From: JAHDDY01 sp964549375
GTDB taxonomy: Bacteria; Pseudomonadota; Alphaproteobacteria; Rhodobacterales; Rhodobacteraceae
DNA: 64,000 nucleotides
Assembly (NCBI GenBank): GCA_964549375.1
Contig: CAZJWF010000004.1
Location: 14,620 to 78,619 of the forward strand
Direction of reading: 5' to 3'
Below are positions 49,895-58,123 of the stretch, piece after piece; within the stretch, counting starts at the first letter, position 1; each line of letters starts with the position of its first letter. The notes beneath the pieces are model-generated. The model searched no databases and had not been told where the DNA came from. It saw nothing but the letters and a program-made list of their open reading frames with translations. The position numbers and the translations under genes were made by a program.

Positions 49895-51364
49895 TTACCC
49901 GCCCGCTTTGCGGACAAACAGTAGCCGGACCCGATCCGTTGGCTCTGTTTCGGTCCAGGCGTTTTCTTTGTCGAGATCTTCGGCCCAGCCGAGCATCTCT
50001 TCATTATCCCGATAATAGAGTCGCCAGTCCGTCAAGCACTCCATTGGCCACAGGTTGCTGAGGGCGCATTTGTTCATATTGCCCAAAATCAACAACCCGC
50101 CGGGCCGGACGAAATCAAACAGAGATTTTGCCAACCCGCGCGCGCGGCGGTCTTTGAGATAATCGAAGAGACCAACGGAATAAACGATGTCCTGATTATA
50201 GGCGGTCTTATCCTCAAGATTGCCGCGCAGAATATCGGTGAAGGATAAATTCAAGCAGTTGATGCTTGCGCCCGCGCTGTGAGCCATCGCGGAAGGATAG
50301 TTGCCCTCATAGGCATATTGAAGCGCAAGTTCTTCCTGATCGACGAGCGTATATTCGAACTTTGTCGTGCCGCGTGCTGTGCGTTCGTAGATCTGGCTCA
50401 CCTCGCGCGCAGGGCCACTTCCGAGGCTGAGAACGCGGGCCGTGTCGCCGGGGGATTTGGTGTTGGCGAGTTTTAGAACTGTGTTGATCACCACATCCAT
50501 ACGGGTGCCGATACACTCGGCGACGTCGAGACCGAGACGGTGAATGACCTGACCGTATGTGCTTTTGCCTTCGCGTTTCCAGTCATAGACATAGTTCATG
50601 ACCTGAAAATCGCCGGGATAGCCCAGTGGTTTCGTGTAACTGCGATCCCAGATCGGCCCGTGACAAAATTCTGGGGTGAGCACAAGTTCGGTGACGCGCT
50701 TAAGGGCGTTGAGGCGTTCCTTATCGTCCATCACCGCTTCAGTTGCCTCGTTTCCGCGCAACCAAAGCTCTCGCCACTGAGGCATCATCTGTTCAAGGCA
50801 AAGCTCAAAGGCACCGCTATTGTCATTCTGTGACAGGTCCAAAAGGTCATTGCGCCGTTCGAGGAATGAGCGATAGCTGCGGAAGGTAGACAGTATGTCG
50901 GTACACAGAACCCGGTATTCTTGGGAGACTATATCCGTGCTGGTTGGCTGAAGCGCCGCGAAATGGCCTCGCATTCGTGCCTGAGCGTCTTTTTTACGCA
51001 AGCTAGGAATGTCAACAAAGTTGTCATCGAAATGTAAAGCGACTTTGGAACCAAAGCCCGACGGCTCGACCCGTTTAATCGTTGCGCGAGCTGTAAACAG
51101 AGTTGCGCCGAACTGTTCGATGGTGAGCGGTAAGCTTTCCCCCATTGGGACGTCGGTATCCTGAACGTCTTTTGAGGTGATGGCGATACCGCTAAGGCTG
51201 ATATCGCTTATCCTCCATTCCTGCTTGTCGAGAATGACCCGAGGTTGCGGATTGGGGAATATTTCCAGCGCATCGTAGCGCTGAGGTCGGAAGAATGCTC
51301 GCCTGCCGGTCGAACCGCGCAGGTCTTCGTAAGTCAGGATTTCGCTTGCCACGTAGGTCCCCAA
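49895..51364 (-). CDS. PilZ domain fused to class I SAM methyltransferase
   Basis: The 489-residue protein has an N-terminal PilZ domain with both c-di-GMP motifs: RAFFR (RxxxR, near residue 22) and DISLSG (DxSxxG, near residue 54). A helical linker follows, then a Rossmann methyltransferase with RVLSLGSGPAREV (motif I) and DIVYSVGLFDYL. The C-terminal half resembles proteins annotated as 3-hydroxypalmitate methyl ester (extracellular factor) synthases. It is probably a cytoplasmic methyltransferase controlled by c-di-GMP. The substrate is not known. The spacer to the next gene is 151 bases. Confidence 0.85.
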   Translation of the reverse strand: MGTYVASEILTYEDLRGSTGRRAFFRPQRYDALEIFPNPQPRVILDKQEWRISDISLSGIAITSKDVQDTDVPMGESLPLTIEQFGATLFTARATIKRVEPSGFGSKVALHFDDNFVDIPSLRKKDAQARMRGHFAALQPTSTDIVSQEYRVLCTDILSTFRSYRSFLERRNDLLDLSQNDNSGAFELCLEQMMPQWRELWLRGNEATEAVMDDKERLNALKRVTELVLTPEFCHGPIWDRSYTKPLGYPGDFQVMNYVYDWKREGKSTYGQVIHRLGLDVAECIGTRMDVVINTVLKLANTKSPGDTARVLSLGSGPAREVSQIYERTARGTTKFEYTLVDQEELALQYAYEGNYPSAMAHSAGASINCLNLSFTDILRGNLEDKTAYNQDIVYSVGLFDYLKDRRARGLAKSLFDFVRPGGLLILGNMNKCALSNLWPMECLTDWRLYYRDNEEMLGWAEDLDKENAWTETEPTDRVRLLFVRKAGG

Positions 51365-51909
51365 TTAGTCTTGTCCGCTATCGCCGTGCCCCAGCAATCG
51401 CCGCGCCACCGAAGTAAAGCAGACGGGTTGTCGGTAGGAGTCAATCGGGAAAGACGAGCGCAAGTAATACTACCAGTCAGTAGGTCTAGAAAATATTCAT
51501 ATTTGTCAGATGCTTGGTTCTATCTTGCCAAAAACCAACCGTTCGAAAAATAATTCTAGAACTCGCGATTCTGGTGGATAACGTTATGGGAAACAAGTCC
51601 GATAACGATTACCGAGCACTCTCCAACCGTGGCTGTCTTGTATTTGCGCGTCAAAAAGAACCATCTAATATACGAGGAATGTTGGTTTTGCGGCCCGCGA
51701 AACGGTTACGGCGATTGAGATGCCAGCGTACCGGCGATTGCTCAGTCGCTTTGATTGACGTCCGTGATGACGTTATCGACCGATTCGCGGCGCTGCTGCG
51801 CTGTCGTTCATTTCGGTATCAAGATGGGTCGGTTGATTATTGTAGGAGAATCTTACTAACGTTCAAAAAGTAAGTTTACTTCAATATCGACCCTGCGACT
51901 GGAAGAGCG
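51365..51909. other. 545-base spacer between the divergent PilZ-methyltransferase and LLM genes
   Basis: It holds the promoters for both genes. A plus-strand open frame at 51514-51873 (119 codons) has no match and no clear Shine-Dalgarno sequence, so it is not called. An imperfect inverted repeat at 51468-51488 (TACTACC to AGTAGGTCTA) resembles a TetR-type site only loosely. Confidence 0.4.
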
Positions 51910-53100
51910 ATGCGGTTCGACTTGATTGCCAATTTTAGTCCAGGTGAGACGATTCCGTGGACCCAGGCGCTTGAGATGATCCGTGAGCAAACGGGCATTT
52001 GCGAACAGGCGGGATTTACGACTTCTTGGTTCACTGAGCATCATTTCGCGCATAACGGATACATGAACGCGCCGCCGAATCCTGTTCAAATGTGTACGCA
52101 TGTTGCCAGCAAATTCGATCGTATTCGGGTGGGGACGTGTCCGATTGTGCTGCCGGACTGGCATCCGTTGCGGGTCGCTGAAGATGTTGCAATGCTGGAT
52201 AATATGTCGTTAGGGCGCGTGGATTTTGGGGTGGCGAAGGGCATCAATGAGCGCTCTACGATCCAGTTTAATCCCGACGCCGATCGCCGCGATAACAGCA
52301 AGGTCATGCGGCTCTTTCAGGAATCGCTCGATGTGGTGCTGAAAGCGTGGACCAACGAAGCGTTCACGCACAAAGGCGAATTCTATGAATTCCCTGTCCC
52401 TGGTTGGAAGGAGACCAATCGGTTCTTCAATCCTTTGGATCGCCGCTATCACGCAGAGGATGGTGAGTATCGGGCGATGTATGTACACCCACGTCCTTAC
52501 CAAGATCCGCATCCGCCAGTTTGGTTGATGTCGAACGCGCCGCCAACCTTTAAGCTTGCGGGCGAGCGCGGATGGGGAGTTATTTCGATGTCATCCGCGC
52601 CGAAACGAACGCTCGCCTGTTGGGAGCCGTACCGGGAGGCGCTGTCGTACCGAGAAGGGCGTGCGGTGAAACGCGGCGAGGGCGTCGGCGTCTGCACGGC
52701 TTTCTATGTCGGCGAGTCGCAAGAAGAGGCAGTTGAAACCATTCGCGGCCCGATCAATGCGTATTACGAGTTCCTTGGCGGGTCGCGTCCTGCGGGTGAA
52801 TGGACCAAACACGGCTATCTCGATGTTGGAGAAGAGATGACAAGTGCCGATGAAGAGGATGACTGGTTCGATTTTTTGAACAAGCGCGGGATCATCGTTG
52901 TCGGTTCGGCTGAGTATGTTGCGGGGAGGTTCGCGCAAAGCCAAGAGACCGTTGGTCTCGATCATCTGGTTCTGATGCAGCAGTATACCGGCGTCCCGTA
53001 CAGCAAAATTCTCGCGAGTTGGGATCGTCTATGTGAACATGTTGTGCCTAAATTCGGCACGCAATCGATCGCGCAAAAAAGAGAACAATCCAATGCTTGA
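51910..53100 (+). CDS. LLM-class flavin-dependent oxidoreductase
   Basis: The 396-residue protein has the luciferase-like monooxygenase fold: FDLIANFSPGE, TSWFTEHHFAHNGYM, DFGVAKGINERS, and QQYTGVPYSKI. These enzymes use FMNH2 or F420 to oxidise small molecules. The gene begins a three-gene operon with GST (8-base overlap) and an alpha/beta hydrolase. The substrate is unknown; an aromatic or heterocyclic compound is a reasonable guess. Confidence 0.9.
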   Translation: MRFDLIANFSPGETIPWTQALEMIREQTGICEQAGFTTSWFTEHHFAHNGYMNAPPNPVQMCTHVASKFDRIRVGTCPIVLPDWHPLRVAEDVAMLDNMSLGRVDFGVAKGINERSTIQFNPDADRRDNSKVMRLFQESLDVVLKAWTNEAFTHKGEFYEFPVPGWKETNRFFNPLDRRYHAEDGEYRAMYVHPRPYQDPHPPVWLMSNAPPTFKLAGERGWGVISMSSAPKRTLACWEPYREALSYREGRAVKRGEGVGVCTAFYVGESQEEAVETIRGPINAYYEFLGGSRPAGEWTKHGYLDVGEEMTSADEEDDWFDFLNKRGIIVVGSAEYVAGRFAQSQETVGLDHLVLMQQYTGVPYSKILASWDRLCEHVVPKFGTQSIAQKREQSNA

Positions 53101-53776
53101 GGTCTGGGGGCGTCCCTACTCATCGAATGTGATTCCAGTGATCTGGACGGCAGCGGAAGTCGGGGTCGAATGGGAGTTGAAACTCGCGGGTGGTAGCTTT
53201 GGTCAACTCGACACACCTGAATTTGCGGCGATGAATCCGAACCGAATGATCCCAACCATTCGCGACGATGATTTCGCCTTGTGGGAGTCGAATGCGATTA
53301 TTCGTTACCTCTGTGACCGTTATGCAGAGGGGACATTATCGCCGGAGGATTTGCAGGCACGAGCCGTGGCGGACCAATGGATGGAGTGGTGTCAGACCTG
53401 TGCATTCCCGCCGGTTATTCAGGCTTTCTTTGCGACGGTTCGCACCGACCCGGAAAGGCGCGATCCGGCCTTGGTTGCGCTTCACGCAGCAGAGGCGGCG
53501 AGGGTTTTGCCTATCTTAGAGGCACATTTGGGAAGCCGTGCGTTTGTGCTGGGTGATCAATTTACGATGGCGGACATTCCACTCGGGTGTGTCGCGTATC
53601 GGTATTTCAGCATTGATATAGAGCGGCCATCCTTCCCAAATATCGAGGCGTGGTATCAACGGTTGCAACAGCGCCCAGCGTATGAACGCCACGTCATGCG
53701 TTTCTTTGGGACCAATCCGACCGAATGGCAGGCGTTAGAACGTGCCTCGGCGGAAGACGCAAAAAAGGGCGAATAA
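53093..53776 (+). CDS. Glutathione S-transferase
   Basis: ATG at 53093 starts MLEVWGRPYSSNVIPVIW and overlaps the LLM stop by eight bases. The 227-residue protein has the GST fold: NRMIPTIRDDDFALWESNAIIRYLC in the thioredoxin domain and FVLGDQFTMADIPLGC in the helical domain. It could open an epoxide or dehalogenate an intermediate made by the upstream oxidoreductase. Its stop overlaps the hydrolase start (TAATG). Confidence 0.92.
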   Translation: MLEVWGRPYSSNVIPVIWTAAEVGVEWELKLAGGSFGQLDTPEFAAMNPNRMIPTIRDDDFALWESNAIIRYLCDRYAEGTLSPEDLQARAVADQWMEWCQTCAFPPVIQAFFATVRTDPERRDPALVALHAAEAARVLPILEAHLGSRAFVLGDQFTMADIPLGCVAYRYFSIDIERPSFPNIEAWYQRLQQRPAYERHVMRFFGTNPTEWQALERASAEDAKKGE

Positions 53777-54657
53777 TGAACGACTTCGCGACGTTTCACG
53801 AAAAATTCTCGCCCGAGGAATTTGAAGCTCAATATAATTTGCGGGAGGGACGGCCTGACTATGAGGTGACGGTCATCCCCGATTGGCAGGCGCGCAGTGA
53901 CGCGGCCAAGGCTGAGATGATGTGTCGCCTCGATATTCGCTACGGCGAAGGCGAGCGGCAAAAGTTGGATGTATATTCGTGCGGCGACACGAACGCGCCG
54001 ACGCTCGTTTATTTTCACGGCGGATATTGGCAACGCGGCGATAAGGCGCTCTATGGGTTTTTGGCGCAGCCATTCGTTGATGCTGGCGTGAATGTCGTCG
54101 TGGTTGGATATGACCTTTGTCCGAATGTAACGCTCACCCGGATCTCGGAGGAGGCGCGTGAAGCGCTGATGTATATCTGGCGAAACGCAGCGGATCTTGG
54201 CGTCAATCATGACCGTACTCTCGTGATGGGCCATTCGGCGGGGGGACAGATCACGGAGATGATGATGGGAACCGATTGGCCCTCGCGAGCGGATGACTTG
54301 CCCGCCGACTTGATCAAGGCTGGTATTCCGGTTTCCCCTCTCAGTCTGTTAGAACCGGTTCGTCTGACGCAAGGTTTAAACGCTGGGATTCGCATGGATG
54401 CTGAAGAAGCGGCACGCGAAAGCCCGATGTTGAACCATCCTCCTGCGACGAACGCGCCGCAAATGGTTGTTGTGGGCGGCGCCGAAACGGACGAGTTTCA
54501 TCGACAGGCGCAAATGTATGTTGACGCGTTTGGCAGCAGCGCGCGGAACGTTACCCTCTATGTCGTTCCGGATGTTGATCACTTTGACGAACTGAATGTC
54601 CTTGCTGATCCAAACAGTCCGTTTTTTCAAAAGGTCATGGCGATGATGCCGAGCTAA
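53776..54657 (+). CDS. Alpha/beta hydrolase (arylformamidase-like)
   Basis: The 293-residue hydrolase starts at ATG 53776, one base overlapping the GST stop. It has the oxyanion loop HGGYW, the nucleophile elbow GHSAGG, Asp near AETDEF, and the catalytic His in DVDHFDE. The HGGYW form resembles kynurenine formamidase/esterase-type enzymes. It is predicted to cleave an ester or amide intermediate. The last gene of its operon, it converges with the enolase-superfamily gene. Confidence 0.88.
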   Translation: MNDFATFHEKFSPEEFEAQYNLREGRPDYEVTVIPDWQARSDAAKAEMMCRLDIRYGEGERQKLDVYSCGDTNAPTLVYFHGGYWQRGDKALYGFLAQPFVDAGVNVVVVGYDLCPNVTLTRISEEAREALMYIWRNAADLGVNHDRTLVMGHSAGGQITEMMMGTDWPSRADDLPADLIKAGIPVSPLSLLEPVRLTQGLNAGIRMDAEEAARESPMLNHPPATNAPQMVVVGGAETDEFHRQAQMYVDAFGSSARNVTLYVVPDVDHFDELNVLADPNSPFFQKVMAMMPS

Positions 54658-54675
54658 CGGCGCAATCATGTGGGG

Positions 54676-55839
54676 TTAGAGCGCGTATTTCGCGAGGAAA
54701 TCGCGGTCAGGTTCTACGCCAAGCCCCGGGCCTTCTGGAATGCCGGCGAAGCCGCCGTTGCGCGCGACTTGGCCTTGAATATCCAGTGGATCGGCCAACA
54801 ACTCATCGCGGAACAGGTTATGGGTGGTGTCGAATTCTAACATCGGTTCGCGCGGGAAAAGGCCACCGGGCAGGGGCGGCATTGCAGCGAGCAGATGCAA
54901 GTTTGTAGCAACGGCGACCGCCGAGCCCCAGACATGATTGATAACCGGCACGAAATGGGTGTGACAGAGGGCTAACACCTTGAGGTATTCAGACACGCCG
55001 CCGAGCGCACAGACTTCGGGCTGAGCGATATCGAGGCAACGACCTTCAAGCAGATGCCGCCAGCCCCATCGGGTGAACTCAGCCTCACCGCCGGAAATGC
55101 GCGTGGTCAATTTTGCGCGTAACTCCCGATACCCGTCATGGTCTTCGGGGGCGACGGGTTCTTCGAACCAGTATGCGTTTAACTCATCCAAGGCGCGCCC
55201 AACTTCCAGCGCATCCCCGGTCGTGTAACAGTGGTTCGCATCGACCATGAATGGATAATCATCGCCGACCCCTTTGCGAACCGCTTCGCAGAGTTTGATG
55301 TCCTCAGAGATCCCAAGACCGACCTTCATCTTGGTGGCGGCGAAGCCCATGCCTTTGATGGTCGCAGCCTCGTCTTCGAAACGGGCGACGTGAGACGCAG
55401 TGTCTTCGCGTTTGAGCATCATGCCGTAACCGTAGACGGGGATTTGATCTCGGTATTGGCCGCCAACGAGTTTGCAAAGCGGCAGCCCGGTAATTTTGCC
55501 GCATAAATCCCAGAGCGCGATGTCTACGCCCGAAAGCGCTTGCAGCGGCATTCCTTTTTGGCCGTGGTCACGGAGTAGATTGTAGACGTGATGCCACAGG
55601 ACGTCGCGGTCGAGCGGGTCGCGCCCAATAATCATCGGCGCAATAACGCCCTCAACAATCCCCTTGTTGGCGATGGCGACCGGGCCGGGGCCGAAACATT
55701 CACCCCATCCTGTCATGCCCTCGTCCGTCGAAACTTCGACGATATGAGCGGTGCGGCGGGCATAATATTGCTGTGAGTAGCCCAACTCTTCCGGCAAATC
55801 ATATCCGAGGATGTGGGATTTTATGGCTGTTATCTTCAT
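54676..55839 (-). CDS. Mandelate racemase/muconate lactonizing family enzyme
   Basis: ATG at 55839 gives 387 residues; the frame extends upstream to 56079 but the added 80 residues are unmatched and overlap the phosphatase. Enolase-superfamily residues are visible: TKMKVG (KxK), MVDANHCYT, FEEPVAPEDHDG, SGGEAEFTRWG and NHVWGSAVAV (general-base His). The KxK plus His pattern is the mandelate racemase subgroup, usually acid-sugar dehydratases. The substrate is unknown. It is divergent from the phosphatase by 52 bases. Confidence 0.88.
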   Translation of the reverse strand: MKITAIKSHILGYDLPEELGYSQQYYARRTAHIVEVSTDEGMTGWGECFGPGPVAIANKGIVEGVIAPMIIGRDPLDRDVLWHHVYNLLRDHGQKGMPLQALSGVDIALWDLCGKITGLPLCKLVGGQYRDQIPVYGYGMMLKREDTASHVARFEDEAATIKGMGFAATKMKVGLGISEDIKLCEAVRKGVGDDYPFMVDANHCYTTGDALEVGRALDELNAYWFEEPVAPEDHDGYRELRAKLTTRISGGEAEFTRWGWRHLLEGRCLDIAQPEVCALGGVSEYLKVLALCHTHFVPVINHVWGSAVAVATNLHLLAAMPPLPGGLFPREPMLEFDTTHNLFRDELLADPLDIQGQVARNGGFAGIPEGPGLGVEPDRDFLAKYAL

Positions 55840-55891
55840 GTCGCCAACCTTAAAGCTGGTTCGCGGTTGAAATCCAGAAAGACGTGACGGC

Positions 55892-56566
55892 ATGGCGATG
55901 AAGAATCCGGTTCGGGTGGTTTTTGATCTTGACGGAACGCTTGTGGACAGCCTCGGCTCGCTCGCGGCGGCAGGATCGCGGTTGTGCGATGAGCTTGGCA
56001 GGCCAATTGTTCCCGCCGAAGGATACGCCAAATTTGTGGGGCGCGGGATCAAGGCGCAAGTCATTGATCTGCTGACCACGACAGGTGGATTGCCGGAAGA
56101 TGGCGGGGAGGCAGCGTTTGTTCGGTTTAACGAGATATACGCCGAAGACCCTGTGACTGGCGTCGATGAGTACCCCGGCGCGCGGGCCGCTTTGTTGGCG
56201 CTGACGGATCATGGTTGCGCGTTGGCGGTGTGTACGCAAAAACCTGAGGCACAAGCCCGCCAGATTTTGGAGGCGCTGCGCCACATGCCCCCCGTATCGG
56301 CGGTCGTGGGCGGGGATACATTGCCGGGCGTGTTGAAGCCCGATCCAGCGATGTTGCATCGCGCTGCGGACCCGCTCGGGACGGGGCCACTGATTTATGT
56401 TGGAGACAGCGAGGTGGACGCCAAAACGGCGGAGAATGCGGGGGTTCCGTTCGTGCTGACTCAATGGGGCTATCGTAGCGCCGCGCCCGAAACGTTGCGG
56501 CACGTCGCCTTTATCGAATCTTTTGAGGAGCTGCCCGCTGTCGTCGCGAGGCTCAGTCGGGAATAA
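55892..56566 (+). CDS. gph: HAD-family phosphoglycolate-type phosphatase
   Basis: The 224-residue HAD hydrolase has motif I FDLDGTLVDS, motif II VCTQKPEAQ and motif IV YVGDSEVDAKTAENAG. This fits the phosphoglycolate phosphatase subfamily (Gph), which removes 2-phosphoglycolate. An ATG at 55898 is an alternative start. It overlaps the 3' end of the broken ridA gene by 14 bases, and divides it from the MR/MLE gene. Confidence 0.88.
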   Translation: MAMKNPVRVVFDLDGTLVDSLGSLAAAGSRLCDELGRPIVPAEGYAKFVGRGIKAQVIDLLTTTGGLPEDGGEAAFVRFNEIYAEDPVTGVDEYPGARAALLALTDHGCALAVCTQKPEAQARQILEALRHMPPVSAVVGGDTLPGVLKPDPAMLHRAADPLGTGPLIYVGDSEVDAKTAENAGVPFVLTQWGYRSAAPETLRHVAFIESFEELPAVVARLSRE

Positions 56567-56961
56567 CCGCTGTCGCCTCGATTTCCACGACCCATTCGGG
56601 GCGAGCGAGGGCGTCACCACAATACCCGTCGAAACGGGATGTACCCTTTCAGGTATTCCCCCATCGTGCGGTACACGTCTTCGCGGTGGCGAATGTCGGT
56701 CAGGTAGACAACAATTCGGCAAATGTGGCTCATCTCGGAGCCGCATTTGTCAAGTAGCTACTTGATGTTCTGCATCGTCTTGTGTGTTTGCGCTGCGGCA
56801 TCGCCCGTGACATTTTTTGCGTCGTCAAGGTTTTGCGAAACTTGCCCGTGCAGGAAAATGGTTGTCCCGCGCGCAACGACCGCCTGACACAAATCATTGT
56901 CGAGGTTTTGCTCGGGGTAGGTAACGCTTGTATTGAACTTGCGAATGCGGGTGTGAGTCAC
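56553..56961 (-). pseudogene. Broken RidA/Rid-family gene
   Basis: Starting from GTG at 56961 the frame reads THTRIRKFNTSVTYPEQNLDND and YLTDIRHREDVYRTMGEYL, then VSTGIVV and EWVVEIEATAVIPD, a Rid-family protein. The reading frame is broken by a TAG at 56758-56760 after NIK. Two one-base deletions follow, near 56635 (before GTTTCGACGG) and near 56614 (before ACGCCCTCG). The full-length sequence can be rebuilt by correcting these, so the gene was lost recently. Confidence 0.88.
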
Positions 56962-56984
56962 GCGAGCTCTCCAAATCTTCGGTC

Positions 56985-58118
56985 TTAAGGCATCCGCGAG
57001 GCGAGATAGGTTGCGAAATCGTAATTGGGCCGTTCCAAGTGCGACAGATGGCCGGGTTTGGCGGCATCTGAACAAAGGCCGCGATAAACCTTTTCGGTGC
57101 AACCACGATCCTCGACGTTCACCTCATCCAGTAAGGTTTTGAGCTGCGCGAGTTGTGCCTGCGACTCCGCGTCATTGATGTACTCTGGTGACATGCCGCC
57201 ACCGAAACGAATATCGACCTTGCCGACACCATTCGGGTGGAGCGACAGATACCAAAAATATCCCGGCGTGAGCGTGATCAGCAGACTGGGGTAAATTGAC
57301 AGCAGATATGTCGTGCGGCGCTCTTCACCCTGCATCCGCGTGTTTTCTGGGTGAGCTAAAGCGATTTTGAGTTGGTCGTCTTTCAGGATCGTATGGTAGT
57401 TAAAACCCGGTTCCCCCGGTGGGCAAATCATATCTTCCAAACGGGACAGCGCTCCGACCGTGTTGGCGTGGCAGACGGGCAGGTGATAGCTCTCCATGAA
57501 ATTCTCTGCGAGAATTTTCCAGTTTGTATCCCATGTGTGGGTTTCGAAGAATGTCTCGACGTAGTTCTCCATCTGATAATTCTCAATCAGTGGGATCATG
57601 CCGGTTAGACCGTCGCCCACCGGAGCTGCATCCGGGTTCAGTGAAACCATGATCCAGCCGAGCCATTCCTCGCACTTGATCTGAGGCAGGCAATATTCGC
57701 CTTTGCTAAAGCCTTCATTCAGCGACATCGCGGGTGCGCCGCGCAACTGGCCGTCAAGGTTGTAAGTCCAGGCGTGGTAGGGGCAGACGATGGTCTTGGT
57801 ATTGCCGGACCCATGCAGCAGCGTCGACATGCGGTGCAGGCAAACATTTGACTGAGCGCGTAAGCCGCCATCCGCATCGCGGACCACCATGATTGGCTGT
57901 CCCGCAAGATCGAGCGTCGTGTAATCTCCGGCTTTTTCCAGTGCATTTGCCCGACCGACACAGAACCAGTCTTGGCGGAAGATGTGCTGCAACTCGGCTT
58001 CTAAAAACGCTTCAGAGGTGTAGACGCTTTTCGGCATGGCACGCGCCTCTTCAAAGGGTACGCGCACATTCGCCTTCAATTCGGCAACCGGATCAATGTT
58101 TGGGTCGTGGGCAGTCAT
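56985..58118 (-). CDS. Rieske ring-hydroxylating oxygenase, alpha subunit
   Basis: The 377-residue protein has the Rieske motif CLHR (Cys-x-His) with CPYHAWTY about 20 residues later (Cys-x2-His), and the mononuclear iron motif ENFMESYHLPVCH. This fits the choline/carnitine/dicamba-type monooxygenase branch. It lies five bases from the hpaB-type pseudogene and is followed by the broken ridA. It needs a reductase not seen here. The frame is intact. Confidence 0.92.
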   Translation of the reverse strand: MTAHDPNIDPVAELKANVRVPFEEARAMPKSVYTSEAFLEAELQHIFRQDWFCVGRANALEKAGDYTTLDLAGQPIMVVRDADGGLRAQSNVCLHRMSTLLHGSGNTKTIVCPYHAWTYNLDGQLRGAPAMSLNEGFSKGEYCLPQIKCEEWLGWIMVSLNPDAAPVGDGLTGMIPLIENYQMENYVETFFETHTWDTNWKILAENFMESYHLPVCHANTVGALSRLEDMICPPGEPGFNYHTILKDDQLKIALAHPENTRMQGEERRTTYLLSIYPSLLITLTPGYFWYLSLHPNGVGKVDIRFGGGMSPEYINDAESQAQLAQLKTLLDEVNVEDRGCTEKVYRGLCSDAAKPGHLSHLERPNYDFATYLASRMP

Positions 58119-58123
58119 GGACG

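Noticed and set aside
51468..51488. TetR-like inverted repeat
   Set aside because: Half-sites match poorly and no TetR gene is nearby.
51514..51873. 119-codon plus frame before the LLM gene
   Set aside because: No clear ribosome site, no family match and odd composition; left as non-coding spacer.
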